A stretch of DNA of 64,000 nucleotides from Lysobacter capsici (GCF_018732085.1 NZ_CP076103.1:1116001-1180000), one strand, 5' to 3'. Counted from the stretch's first letter, positions 25,058 through 33,948 are shown. The notes: generated by a model not told the origin, from the sequence alone. Numbers and translations are program-made.

Positions 25058-27499
25058 ATGTCGCTGCGTAAACACCGTTTGGTCACCGCGACCGCCACCG
25101 CCATCGCCGCATTGTGCGGCGGCGGACTCGTACTGGCCGCGCCGGCCGCCTTCGCCCAGACCGCCGCGCCGAACCAGGCCTCGGCACCGAAAGAACTGGA
25201 CAAGATCACCGTCACCGCGCAGAGCCGCGAGCAGGAACTGCAGGACGTGCCGATCGCGCTGCAGGTGGTGACCGACCAGCTGATCGACGATGTCGCCGCG
25301 CAGGATCTGGGCGACCTCGACAGTTTCGTGCCGGGGCTGGTGGTCGACAGCCAGCAGCCGACCCAGCCCGGGTTCGAACTGCGCGGCATCAGCACCGACG
25401 ATTTCGGCATCGGCACCGATCCCGCGGTCGGCGTCTACGTCGACGGCGTGTACGCCGGTCGCGGCGGCGGCGTGCTGTTGCCGTTCACCGACGTGGAGCG
25501 CATCGAAGTGCTCAAGGGCCCGCAGGGCACCTTGTTCGGCCGCAACACCGCGGCCGGCGCGATCTCGATCATCACCCGCAAGCCCGACGCCAGCGCGACG
25601 CAAGTCAAGACCAAGCTGCGCATCGGCAACTACGGCAAGCAGTACCTCGAAGGCATGCTCAACCTGCCGACCGGCGAGGATTCGGCGTTCCGTTTCAACG
25701 CGCTGGTCAATCACGCCGACGGCTGGATCCAGGACGCCGCGACCGGCCGCGATCTCAATCCGGAAAACAACTGGGCCACGCGCGCCGCGTTCAAGACCCG
25801 CTTCGGCGAGCGCACCAGCGCCTTGATCAGTTGGGATCACGAAAGCCTCGATCAGCTCGGCCAGGCCACCACCGGCATCATCGCGTTGCCGCCGGCGCCG
25901 GGACTGGCGCCGCTGCCGGTGGACGAGTCGGCCTATCTCGACCCGCGCAAGATTCCCACGATGAGCGACGCCGAAGGCAACGAGGAGTCGCGGCGTTTCG
26001 ACGGCGTGACCCTGATCGTCGACCATGGTTTCGACTGGGGCGGCTTCACTTCCACCACCTCGTGGCGCGACTACGACTCGGTCAACCGGGTCGAGGAAGA
26101 CGGCACCAATCGCAAGTATCTGTACGTCGATTCGACCAACACCGAAAGCAATCGCAGCTACTACCAGGAATTCAAGTTCAGCGGCAGCACCGACAAGCTG
26201 GACTGGATCGCCGGCGCGAGCTACTTCAAGGAAAACGCGCGGCAGACCAGCGAGGTCAATGCCTTGACCGATTCGGTCGACACCATCGTGCATAACCTGG
26301 GACTGGCGCCGACGCCCAACGGCTATTTGTTCGGCTACGTCGACCAGCAGCTCGATGCCCTGGGCATCCCGATCCACCTGCTCGGCCACCGCTGGAACGA
26401 GACCTTCCGCAACACCCTCGACACCAAGGCCTACGCGGTGTTCGGCGACGTGATCTGGCACGCCACCGACAAGCTCAACCTGACCGTCGGCCTGCGCTAC
26501 ACTCGCGACGAGAAGAACTTCAGCTGGCATAACGATCCGCGCTACGCGCCGGGCCTGGATGCGGCGCTGGATCAACTCGAAGGCCTGGGCTTCTTCGATC
26601 TGGCCGGCATCCCGCGCGACTTCTTCGTGTTCGACATCGCCTTCATCGATCCGCCGGCGATGCTCAACAAGGGCCTGACCAACCGCGACAAGCGCTCGTG
26701 GAGCGACTTCAGCCCGCGCTTCGTCGCCGACTACCACATCAACGACGACACCATGGTGTTCGCGTCCCTGGCCAAGGGCTACAAGGCGGGCGGTTTCAAT
26801 TCCTTGCAGATCGGCAGCAGCTTCGAGAACGAGGACGTGTGGAACTTCGAGACCGGCATCAAGAAGTCGTTCCCGGATCAACGCCTGCAGCTCAACGCCT
26901 CGGCGTTCTACTACGTCTACGACAACCGCCAGGCGGTGCGGCTCGACAGCAGCACCAGCATCCCGCGTTTCGTGGTCGACACCTCCGATCTGGAAGCCTA
27001 CGGCCTGGATTTCGACATGCGCTGGCAGGCGACCGATAACTTCGGCCTGGACTTCAACGCCAGCTTCATCGATTCGACCTACAAGAACTACGTCACCTCC
27101 GACGGCATCGACGCCAGCGGCGACCCGACCGGGCTGCCGTACTGGTCGGCCGCCGGCGGCGCGTATTACGTGGTGAACCTGGCCGATCACGGCGACCTGC
27201 GTTTCTCGCTGCGTCACTCGTATCGCGGCAAGGTGCGTTGCAGCGCCGAGTCGCAGGCGCAGAACCGCTGCGGGGTGAGCCCGGCGCTGGACCTGGGCGA
27301 GGCGCAGAACCGCACCGACCTGCGCATCGGCTGGACCTCGCCGCAGGGCCGCTGGGGCGTGGCTGCGTACGGCAACAACCTGTTCGACAACCAGTACATC
27401 AACTCGCTGGGCACTTACGGCAAGAACGTGCTCGGCACGGTCGGCGCGCGGGTCAGCGAGCCGCGTACGTTCGGGGTGGAGTTCAGCGCGAAGTATTGA
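25058..27499 (+). CDS. TonB-dependent outer-membrane receptor
   Basis: The 813-residue product starts at ATG 25058 after GAGAGGGGAGCTTGAG. It has a signal peptide (MSLRKHRLVTATATAIAALC ... AAFA), a TonB-box-like DKITVTAQ, a plug domain (residues about 50-165: VPIALQVVTDQLIDD, FELRGISTDDFGIGTDPAVG, RIEVLKGPQGTLFGRNTAAG) and a 22-strand barrel region ending in FGVEFSAKY with a terminal aromatic. It belongs to the large family of receptors without an obvious siderophore signature, common in Xanthomonadaceae for complex organic nutrients. It follows the beta-helix and diheme cytochrome genes, which suggests import of, or co-regulation with, the same unknown substrate. Confidence 0.93.
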   Translation: MSLRKHRLVTATATAIAALCGGGLVLAAPAAFAQTAAPNQASAPKELDKITVTAQSREQELQDVPIALQVVTDQLIDDVAAQDLGDLDSFVPGLVVDSQQPTQPGFELRGISTDDFGIGTDPAVGVYVDGVYAGRGGGVLLPFTDVERIEVLKGPQGTLFGRNTAAGAISIITRKPDASATQVKTKLRIGNYGKQYLEGMLNLPTGEDSAFRFNALVNHADGWIQDAATGRDLNPENNWATRAAFKTRFGERTSALISWDHESLDQLGQATTGIIALPPAPGLAPLPVDESAYLDPRKIPTMSDAEGNEESRRFDGVTLIVDHGFDWGGFTSTTSWRDYDSVNRVEEDGTNRKYLYVDSTNTESNRSYYQEFKFSGSTDKLDWIAGASYFKENARQTSEVNALTDSVDTIVHNLGLAPTPNGYLFGYVDQQLDALGIPIHLLGHRWNETFRNTLDTKAYAVFGDVIWHATDKLNLTVGLRYTRDEKNFSWHNDPRYAPGLDAALDQLEGLGFFDLAGIPRDFFVFDIAFIDPPAMLNKGLTNRDKRSWSDFSPRFVADYHINDDTMVFASLAKGYKAGGFNSLQIGSSFENEDVWNFETGIKKSFPDQRLQLNASAFYYVYDNRQAVRLDSSTSIPRFVVDTSDLEAYGLDFDMRWQATDNFGLDFNASFIDSTYKNYVTSDGIDASGDPTGLPYWSAAGGAYYVVNLADHGDLRFSLRHSYRGKVRCSAESQAQNRCGVSPALDLGEAQNRTDLRIGWTSPQGRWGVAAYGNNLFDNQYINSLGTYGKNVLGTVGARVSEPRTFGVEFSAKY

Positions 27500-27590
27500 G
27501 GGCCGGGAATCGGGAATGGGGAATCGGGAATCGGAAGTGCGGCGAACGGGATTCGATTCTCGATTCCCCATTCCCGATTCCCGCCCTTAT
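27500..27590. repeat. REP-D inverted pair upstream of recG
   Basis: GGCCGGGAATCGGGAATGGG / GAATCGGGAATCG is mirrored by CGATTCTCGATTCCCCATTC / CCGATTCCCG. It ends about 10 bp before recG. The open frame that continues upstream of the recG start is only translated repeat. Confidence 0.8.
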
Positions 27591-27599
27591 CCTTATGCC

Positions 27600-29720
27600 A
27601 TGCCAAGCCGTAAGGACGGGCCCTCCGTCGATCTCCACACGCAGCCGATGCCCCGCATGCCCGGGGTCGGGCCGCGCGTGGCCGAGAAACTCGCCGCGCG
27701 CGGTTTGACCACGCTGCAGGATTTCTGGCTGCAACTGCCGCGGCAGTACGAAGACCGCACCCAGATCACCCCGATCCGGTTGTTGCAGCCCGGGGTCGCG
27801 GCCCAGATTGAGGGCCGGGTCGAAGGGGTCGAGCGCGGGTTTCGCTACAAGCCAATGCTGCGCGTCGCGATCGGCGACGATTCGCGCGCCACGGTCGTGC
27901 TGCGGTTCTTTCATTTTCGCGCGGCCCAGGTCGCGCAGTTTCAGGTCGGCGCGCGCGTGCGCCTGTACGGCACGCCCAAGCCGGGCCAGCACGGCCTGGA
28001 GATCGTCCATCCCAGCTACCGCGTGTTCGACGACAGCGACGACGAGGTCGCGCTGGGCGAACAGCTCGATCCGGTGTACCCGGCGATCGAAGGCATCGGC
28101 CCGGCCACATTGCGGCGCTTGATCGGTTACGCGCTCGATCGGCTGCCCGACGACGGCTCGCTGGAACTGATCCCGCAAGAACTGCGCGAACGCCTGCACT
28201 TGCCGACCCTGCGCGAAGCCCTGCTGACCGTGCATCGGCCCGCGGTCGATGCCGATGTCGCCGCGCTGATCGCCGGCCGCCATCCGGCGCAGCGGCGGCT
28301 CGCGCTGGAAGAATTGCTCGCCCATCACCTGAGCCTGCGCCGCCAGCGCATCAGCCAGCAGGCGCACAAGGCGCGTCCGCTCAAGCAGATGCCGCTGGCC
28401 GAACGCCTGCGCAAATCCTTGCCGTTCAAGCTGACCGGCGCGCAGAAGCGGGTGTTCGACGAGATCCGCGTCGACCTGGCCAAGCCTTCGCCGATGCTGC
28501 GTCTGGTCCAGGGCGATGTCGGCAGCGGCAAGACCGTGGTGGCCGCGCTCGCGGCGATGATCGCGGTGCAGCACGGCCGTCAGGCCGCGCTGATGGCGCC
28601 GACCGAGCTGCTGGCCGAGCAGCATCTCAACAACCTGCGTCGGTGGCTGGAGCCGCTGGGCGTGCGCGTGGCCTGGCTGGCCGGCAAGGTCACCGGCCGC
28701 GCGCGCAGGGCGGTGCTCGAACAGGTCGCCAGCGGCGAGGCGCAGATGGTGGTCGGTACGCATGCGCTGATGCAGGAAGGCGTGGCCTTCGCCGACCTGG
28801 CGCTGGCGATCGTCGACGAGCAGCATCGGTTCGGCGTGCATCAACGGCTGGCGCTGAGGGACAAGGGCGCCGGCGGCGCGGTCGGCAAGGACGCGATCGT
28901 GCCGCATCAACTGGTGATGACCGCCACGCCGATCCCGCGCACTCTGGCGATGACCGCGTACGCCGATCTCGATGTGTCGGCGATCGACGAACTGCCGCCC
29001 GGCCGCACCCCGGTGCAGACCGTCGCGCTCAGCGAGGAACGCCGGCCGGAACTCGTGCAACGCATCCGCAGCGCCTGCGCCGAAGGTCGGCAGGCGTATT
29101 GGGTCTGCACCTTGATCGACGATTCCGACGAGGTGATCGCGCAGGCCGCGCAGACCACGTTCGAGGAGTTGTCGGTGCAGCTCGCGCCGCTGCGCGTGGG
29201 CCTGGTGCATGGGCGCATGAAGCCGAAGGAAAAGCAGGAAACGATGCGCGCGTTCAAGGACGGCGAACTCGATCTGCTTGTCGCCACCACGGTGATCGAG
29301 GTCGGCGTCGACGTGCCCAACGCCTCGTTGATGATCATCGAGAACGCCGAGCGCCTGGGCCTGGCCCAGTTGCATCAGCTGCGCGGCCGGGTGGGGCGCG
29401 GCAGCGCCGCATCGAGTTGCGTATTGCTGTACCGCTCGCCGCTGTCGGGGCTGGCGCGGCAGCGCCTGGAAACCATGCGCCAGACCGTCGACGGTTTCGT
29501 CATCGCCGAAAAAGACCTGGAATTGCGCGGCCCCGGCGAACTGCTCGGCACCCGCCAGACCGGCCTGGCCGGCTTCCGCGTCGCCGATCTCGCTCGCGAC
29601 GCCGACCTGCTGCCGCTGGTGCAGGATCTCGGCGAGGACTTGCTCAAGACCTCGCCGGAACTGGCCGAGCGCATCGTTTCGCGCTGGGTGGGCGGGGCGG
29701 TGAGGTACGCCTCGGCGTAA
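27600..29720 (+). CDS. recG: ATP-dependent DNA helicase RecG
   Basis: 706 residues from ATG 27600 (MPSRKDGPSVDLHTQPMPRM). The N-terminal wedge/OB domain (about 1-200: GVGPRVAEKLAARGL, LQLPRQYEDRTQITPIR, PSYRVF) is followed by the superfamily 2 helicase core: Walker A GDVGSGKTVVAALAA, motif Ia MAPTELLAEQH, DEQHRFGV (motif II), MTATPIPRTLAM (motif III), VIEVGVDVPNASLM and QLRGRVGRG (motif VI). RecG remodels stalled forks and branched DNA. Length is close to E. coli RecG (693). It appears as a single gene after a REP-D pair. Confidence 0.96.
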   Translation: MPSRKDGPSVDLHTQPMPRMPGVGPRVAEKLAARGLTTLQDFWLQLPRQYEDRTQITPIRLLQPGVAAQIEGRVEGVERGFRYKPMLRVAIGDDSRATVVLRFFHFRAAQVAQFQVGARVRLYGTPKPGQHGLEIVHPSYRVFDDSDDEVALGEQLDPVYPAIEGIGPATLRRLIGYALDRLPDDGSLELIPQELRERLHLPTLREALLTVHRPAVDADVAALIAGRHPAQRRLALEELLAHHLSLRRQRISQQAHKARPLKQMPLAERLRKSLPFKLTGAQKRVFDEIRVDLAKPSPMLRLVQGDVGSGKTVVAALAAMIAVQHGRQAALMAPTELLAEQHLNNLRRWLEPLGVRVAWLAGKVTGRARRAVLEQVASGEAQMVVGTHALMQEGVAFADLALAIVDEQHRFGVHQRLALRDKGAGGAVGKDAIVPHQLVMTATPIPRTLAMTAYADLDVSAIDELPPGRTPVQTVALSEERRPELVQRIRSACAEGRQAYWVCTLIDDSDEVIAQAAQTTFEELSVQLAPLRVGLVHGRMKPKEKQETMRAFKDGELDLLVATTVIEVGVDVPNASLMIIENAERLGLAQLHQLRGRVGRGSAASSCVLLYRSPLSGLARQRLETMRQTVDGFVIAEKDLELRGPGELLGTRQTGLAGFRVADLARDADLLPLVQDLGEDLLKTSPELAERIVSRWVGGAVRYASA

Positions 29721-29858
29721 GCCGCGTATTGAGCGCATCGCGACGGGCCGGTCGCACCCATTGCCACAGGCGTGTGGTGCAATGCTCGGGCGGCGATGCA
29801 CATGCCGCACAGCGCCCGCGCGGAGCGTGATTCCGCGCATCAACGACAGGAGTCGCTC

Positions 29859-30638
29859 ATGCCCGCAGCATTCGATATTCCGCACTACGACATTGCGCAC
29901 TACGGCAGCGCCGCGATGCGACCGGTGGCCGCCGAGGTTCGCGACATTTCCCAGTTCCGCTGGCGCGATGCGACGCTGGGCGAGCGATCGGCCTTGCCCC
30001 GGCTTTGGCCGGTCCAGTTCAGCGGCGTGGTGTTGACCGGCACCTCCGGCGACGACGCGCTCACCGGCGGTTCCGGCGACGACACCTTGTACGGGCTCGA
30101 CGGCAACGACAACCTGCAGGGCGGGGCGGGCAACGACACCCTGTATGCCGGCGACGGCGACGACATCCTGATCGGCGGCACCGGCAACGACACGCTGTAC
30201 GGCGACACCGGCAACGATGCTTACTATTTCGGCCTCGGCGACGGCCACGATGTGATCCACAGCTTCGATCACGAAGCGCAGTTCTTCGTCACCCTCAATC
30301 TCAAGCTCGGCATCCACCCGAATGAGGTCGAGCTCGAACGCAGCGGCGTGGACCTGATCGTGTATTTGATCAGCGGCGAGACCATCACCCTGGCCGGTTA
30401 TTTCCCGCCGCTCGACGACCCGTGGCAGTGGCCGCGCGCGGTCGACGAATTCTGGTTCCAGGAAAATTTCATCTGGGAGGCCAGCGACATCCTGGCCAAG
30501 CTGGAAAGCGACACCCAGGCGCGTGCGAACGGGACCGCGCAACGGCGCTGGACCGGCGCCGCGCGCCCGCCCGCGGCGGCGCAGGGCCATGTCGCGCCGG
30601 CGTCGGCGCAGGTGCCTTCGCGCAGCCTGCAGTTGTAA
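29859..30638 (+). CDS. Small RTX-repeat calcium-binding protein
   Basis: This 259-residue acidic protein starts at ATG 29859 after GACAGGAGTCGCTC. There is no Sec signal. Residues about 58-125 carry RTX nonapeptides: LTGTSGDDALTGGSGDDTLY, GLDGNDNLQGGAGNDTLY, AGDGDDILIGGTGNDTLYGD. They are followed by the haemolysin-type calcium-binding associated block (YYFGLGDGHDVIHSFD). RTX proteins are normally exported by type I secretion with a C-terminal signal; no ABC exporter, membrane fusion protein or enzyme domain is present here. The alanine/proline-rich tail (about 225-259) is not a typical secretion signal. Function unknown. Confidence 0.85.
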   Translation: MPAAFDIPHYDIAHYGSAAMRPVAAEVRDISQFRWRDATLGERSALPRLWPVQFSGVVLTGTSGDDALTGGSGDDTLYGLDGNDNLQGGAGNDTLYAGDGDDILIGGTGNDTLYGDTGNDAYYFGLGDGHDVIHSFDHEAQFFVTLNLKLGIHPNEVELERSGVDLIVYLISGETITLAGYFPPLDDPWQWPRAVDEFWFQENFIWEASDILAKLESDTQARANGTAQRRWTGAARPPAAAQGHVAPASAQVPSRSLQL

Positions 30639-30766
30639 CCGGACCGGGCCGCGGGCGGCGCCGGCGTGGCGGCGCCCGCGATGGCTTGTCCCTGCGGTCC
30701 GTGGCCCGGTCGCCAAGCGCCGTCGACTGGGGCATAGTGTGCCGCCAGCTGGAGGTTGTGCCCCGG

Positions 30767-31414
30767 ATGCCGGGAGTTCCTCATAACGCGGCGATGCAAT
30801 GGTTCGGCCCGGATTTCGCGCGGCTGCATCCCTTGCTGCAAGCGCTGCACCGTGACGGCGGCGCCCTGGGCGGTCAGATCGCCGTGTCCACCGGCACCGG
30901 CCTGGCCGGTGCGATCGGCCGGCGCCTGGCGCGCAAACTCGGTATCCCGATCGATCGCGCCCGACGCGGATTCCGGGTCGACATCGTCCACGATGCACAG
31001 CAGATGCAATGGCGCCGCCGCTTCGACGACGGCAGCGAACTGATCTCGATTTTCCGGCCGGTCGGCCGCTATCCCGACGGCTATTGGCTGGAATCCACCG
31101 GCCCGGCGCGCATGCGGCTCGGCGTGGATCTCGACGGCGGCGGTTGGCGCTGGCGTTTGCGCGGCGTCGATATCCGCGGTCTGCGCCTGCCGCTGTTCCT
31201 GTTTCCGCGTACCGATGCCTACAAGCGCATCGAACCGGGCGGCGAGGGCGAACGCTACCGTTTCGCCGTCGCCTTCTCGCTGTTTTTCTTCGGCGAACTG
31301 CTGCGCTACGAAGGCGCGCTGCACGCCATCCCGGCCGTTACGGCCTCCTCGGCCGATCCGGCCGGCGCAGCGATCGCCGCTGCGCACAGTTCCGCAGAAC
31401 GAGTGATTCCATGA
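30767..31414 (+). CDS. DUF4166 domain protein
   Basis: The 215-residue product from ATG 30767 is preferred because of TGGAGG 11 bp upstream; ATG 30794 (MQWFGPDFARLHPLLQALHR) is an alternative. The protein matches the DUF4166 pattern: FARLHPLLQALH, GIPIDRARRGFRVDI, QWRRRFDDGSELIS, GYWLESTGPARMRLGVDLDG and FLFPRTDAYKRIEPGGEGER. DUF4166 is a beta-rich domain of unknown function, sometimes fused to saccharopine-dehydrogenase-like proteins. Its stop overlaps the next start (ATGA), so it is coupled to the nucleoside hydrolase gene. Confidence 0.82.
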   Translation: MPGVPHNAAMQWFGPDFARLHPLLQALHRDGGALGGQIAVSTGTGLAGAIGRRLARKLGIPIDRARRGFRVDIVHDAQQMQWRRRFDDGSELISIFRPVGRYPDGYWLESTGPARMRLGVDLDGGGWRWRLRGVDIRGLRLPLFLFPRTDAYKRIEPGGEGERYRFAVAFSLFFFGELLRYEGALHAIPAVTASSADPAGAAIAAAHSSAERVIP

Positions 31415-32352
31415 CTGATCGTATTCCTTTGCTTATCGACACCGACCCCGGCGTGGACGACGCGCTGGCCCTGCTGATGGCGTTCAACGATGCACGCCAT
31501 GAAGTGGTCGGCCTGACCATCGCCGCCGGCAACGTCGGCTTGAAGCACACCGTCGCCAACGCGCTGAAGCTGTGCGAAGTCGCCGGCGTCGACGTGCCGG
31601 TGTTCGCCGGCACCGCCGCGCCGCTGCTGCATCCTTCGCCCGATGCGGGTTATGTGCACGGTCAGGACGGTTTCGGCGATGTCGGCTACGAGCCTGCAAC
31701 ACGCCAGGTGGAAGCCGAGCATGCGGCATTGGCGATCCTGCGCCTGTCGCACGAACACGCCGGCAAATTGCTGCTGGTCGCGCTCGGCCCGCTGACCAAC
31801 GTCGCGCTCGCGCTCAAGCTCGACCCGACCCTGCCGCAGCGCGTCGCGCGCCTGGTGGTGATGGGCGGCGCGGTGACCTGCCAGGGCAACATCACCCCGG
31901 CCGCGGAGTTCAACATCTACTTCGACCCGGAAGCCGCGCACATCGTGTTCGAAGCGTTCGAGCACATCGACCTGGCCGATTGGGAAGCGGTGGTCGCACA
32001 CGGCCTGCATCACGATCGCGTGGTCGAGTGGCTCAAGGCCGGTTCGACCCGCGGCCAGTTCTACGAACGCATTTCCGAGAAGACCCGGCTGTGGTCGATC
32101 GATCGCCGCGGCGATCATTGGCATGCCGCCGATGCGCTGGCGATGGCGTTCGCGCTGGAACCCGAAGGCGCGCGCGACGTGCAGGCGCGGCCGCTGTCGA
32201 TCGAACTGGAAGGCACTCACAGCCGCGGCGCGACCATCGTCGATTGGCGTCGCCAGGAAGGGCGCGAGGATCGGGTGGCTATTTTGATGAAGTACGATCA
32301 ACAGCGATTCGAACGCCTGATCCAGGACGCTCTAGCCGCGTCCCCTGCGTAG
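31411..32352 (+). CDS. Inosine-uridine preferring nucleoside hydrolase family protein
   Basis: The 313-residue product has the calcium-binding N-terminal motif LLIDTDPGVDDALALLMAF (DTDPGxDD), GLTIAAGNVGLKHTVANAL, VFAGTAAPLLH, HGQDGFGDVGY, LLLVALGPLTNVALALK, VVMGGAVTCQGNITPAAEFN and the C-terminal DALAMAFALEP. It hydrolyses ribonucleosides to base and ribose in salvage; substrate preference cannot be set from sequence. GNITPAAEFNIYFDPEAA is the usual active-site region. Start ATG 31411 overlaps the DUF4166 stop by 4 bp. Confidence 0.94.
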   Translation: MTDRIPLLIDTDPGVDDALALLMAFNDARHEVVGLTIAAGNVGLKHTVANALKLCEVAGVDVPVFAGTAAPLLHPSPDAGYVHGQDGFGDVGYEPATRQVEAEHAALAILRLSHEHAGKLLLVALGPLTNVALALKLDPTLPQRVARLVVMGGAVTCQGNITPAAEFNIYFDPEAAHIVFEAFEHIDLADWEAVVAHGLHHDRVVEWLKAGSTRGQFYERISEKTRLWSIDRRGDHWHAADALAMAFALEPEGARDVQARPLSIELEGTHSRGATIVDWRRQEGREDRVAILMKYDQQRFERLIQDALAASPA

Positions 32353-32468
32353 GCAGTCGGATGCCGGCGCAAGGTGCCGAAGCGACCCTCGCAAGTCGCT
32401 AAGGCACCTTCGATACGCGGCGCCCTGCGTAGGCACTCGGACACCCGCGCAAGGTGCCGAAGCGACCC
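32343..32468. repeat. Pair of 46-bp direct repeats, 80 bp apart
   Basis: The copies at 32343-32388 and 32423-32468 differ at about 4 positions. The first copy begins inside the last codons of the nucleoside hydrolase gene. Confidence 0.75.
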
Positions 32469-32706
32469 GCAACGCGGCTAAGCGTTTAGTCGCGTTCCCG
32501 CCGTGGCCCCAAGGCAAGCTCGGAATTCCCTGAATCGCCCTGACGCGCCGGCTCCGGCCCCAAAGCATCGGCTCCCAGGCCCCCGGCAAACCAAGGCCGG
32601 ACGGCCCCTGGGCAGTTTTCACTTTTTCGCGCCCGCCAGACTTGCGCCACCCGCCAGGTGGCCGCTATACTGCCCGACTTTCCCGCACATACTAAGGTTG
32701 AGTGCC
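32353..32706. other. Intergenic region with a 46-bp direct repeat and the rpmE promoter
   Basis: Two 46-bp copies of CCCTGCGTAGGCA...AAGGTGCCGAAGCGACCC lie at 32343-32388 (the first bases overlapping the end of the previous gene) and 32423-32468. After them comes about 170 bp of plain sequence with the putative rpmE promoter at 32642-32671. No gene is seen. Confidence 0.7.
32642..32671 (+). promoter_or_regulatory. Putative sigma-70 promoter of rpmE
   Basis: TTGCGC (32642-32647) and TATACT (32666-32671), 18 bp apart, about 35 bp upstream of the rpmE start codon. Seen by eye. Confidence 0.55.
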
Positions 32707-32949
32707 ATGAAGGCAGGCATCCATCCCGAATACCGCAGTGTCGTCTTTCAGGACGTCACCACCGATTTCCAGATCGTGACCCGTTCGACCCTGTCGAGCA
32801 AAGAAACGATCAAGATCGATGGCACCGAGTATCCGTTGATCAAGGTCGATATCTCGTCGGCTTCGCACCCGTTCTACACGGGCAAGCACAAGATCATGGA
32901 CACCAGCGGTCGCGTCGACAAGTTCCGTAAGCGTTACGCGCAGAAGTAA
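32707..32949 (+). CDS. rpmE2: 50S ribosomal protein L31 type B
   Basis: The 80-residue ribosomal protein reads MKAGIHPEYRSVVFQDVTTD ... HPFYTGKHKIMDTSGRVDKF and RKRYAQK. It has the type B (zinc-independent, C-minus) form: the CxxC zinc ligands of type A L31 are absent. In bacteria with both forms, the type B gene is derepressed under zinc limitation; here it has what looks like a strong housekeeping promoter and no obvious Zur operator, so it may be the main L31. It is a single gene with a good promoter. Confidence 0.95.
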   Translation: MKAGIHPEYRSVVFQDVTTDFQIVTRSTLSSKETIKIDGTEYPLIKVDISSASHPFYTGKHKIMDTSGRVDKFRKRYAQK

Positions 32950-33185
32950 TTCCTGCCGGAGCAATCCGGGCGCGACATCGCTGTACGCACAACGGCTGCC
33001 CGCAAGGGCGGCCGTTTGCGTTTGCGCAAACGAACGGGGCCCGGCAAACACAGGCTGCGGTATGCGCTCGCACGTACGAGGCGTCATCCGGATCGTAGAC
33101 CGATTCCGTCATGTCCGGCGCGCCGCAACTGCGCGGAATTCCATCGTGCGTCGTGGCCATTGCCGCAAGCGCGAAGCGTGATCTT

Positions 33186-33280
33186 ATGTGGGAGGGGCTT
33201 CAGCCCCGACGCTTTTCGGTCAGTTGCCGGGGATCTGTGCGACCTGAGCGAAAAGCGTCGGGGCTGAAGCCCCTCCCACA
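33186..33280. repeat. REP-A inverted pair (copy 1)
   Basis: ATGTGGGAGGGGCTTCAGCC / CCGACGCTTTTCGGTC is mirrored by GAGCGAAAAGCGTCGGGGCT / GAAGCCCCTCCCACA. Confidence 0.9.
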
Positions 33281-33380
33281 ATAAATTCCGTAACAGGCGC
33301 AGGTCTTTGCGTCCGGCCCGCCTTTACCCGAGGTTCTACCTTGCGTCGTGGCCATTGCCGCAAGCGCGCGAAGCGAGGTC

Positions 33381-33478
33381 TTTTGTGGGAGGAGCTTCAG
33401 CCCCGACGCTTTTCGGTCAGTTGCCGGGCGTCTGTGCGACCTGAGCGAAAGGCATCGGGGCTGAAGCCCCTCCCACAA
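33381..33478. repeat. REP-A inverted pair (copy 2)
   Basis: TTTTGTGGGAGGAGCTTCAG / CCCCGACGCTTTTCGGTC is mirrored by GAGCGAAAGGCATCGGGGCT / GAAGCCCCTCCCACA. Confidence 0.9.
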
Positions 33479-33841
33479 TAAATTCCGCGAGGGCGCTGAG
33501 CGCGGGCAGCTCTTCGCTACTGCTTATGCATCCTGACACGCACCCGCACCCGCACCCGCCCGCACCTTCCGCACCGCGCCTATGACCGCGCCACGCCCGC
33601 GCGGCTTCGGCGATCTCGGCACCTCTGCGTAAACCATCGCCCGGCCATGTTCGCCGTTGCCGACCCTGCCGGCGCCGCCGTCGTTCCCAGGCCCGTTCGC
33701 CCCATCCCGCCAAGCCAGCCGCCACATCCCGGCAACCGCCCGGCCCAGTCGTCACCGCGTCGCCGCTCGCGGCCTGAATACCCGTCCCCACGGCGGAACA
33801 CTGCGTGGCCCCGGCGGGGACGCCCCGACCAAAGTCCGAGC

Positions 33842-33869
33842 TTGGGCTCGGGAAGCGTTGTGCGATAAT
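33842..33869 (+). promoter_or_regulatory. Putative sigma-70 promoter of gltA
   Basis: TTGGGC (33842-33847) and GATAAT (33864-33869), 16 bp apart, about 80 bp upstream of the GTG start. Tentative. Confidence 0.4.
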
Positions 33870-33948
33870 TCAGCATCGCAACGCAATGCGACCCCCGTTT
33901 CCCTCCTGTCGCGGCCCTCCCTGCGGCAGGCAGACTGAGGAGTGTTTC

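Larger units (their letters stand above)
33147..33487. repeat. Tandem duplication of a 144-146 bp block containing REP-A pairs
   Basis: Both copies begin TGCGTCGTGGCCATTGCCGC and end CCCTCCCACAATAAATTCCG, at an offset of about 195 bp. Copy 1 is 33147-33290, copy 2 is 33342-33487. Copy 2 has a few substitutions (GGAGGAGCTTC, GGCATCGGGG). Confidence 0.88.
32950..33948. other. Gene-free 1-kb region between rpmE2 and gltA
   Basis: Contains a tandemly duplicated block (33147-33290 and 33342-33487), each copy holding a REP-A inverted pair, then about 400 bp of C-rich sequence without coding character and a putative gltA promoter at 33842-33869. Long minus-strand frames through here are shadows of gltA. 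Confidence 0.75.

Noticed and set aside
27483..30998. Very long minus-strand open frame (about 1171 codons) across recG and the RTX gene
   Set aside because: It is a shadow of the plus-strand genes caused by high GC at third positions; the translation is Arg/Gln/His-rich without domains, while recG has all helicase motifs.
33186..33478. REP-A pairs considered as ordinary Rho-independent terminators
   Set aside because: No T tract follows the stems and the same sequence occurs in tandem, convergent and intra-operon sites; dispersed repeats explain them better, though some may stop transcription.
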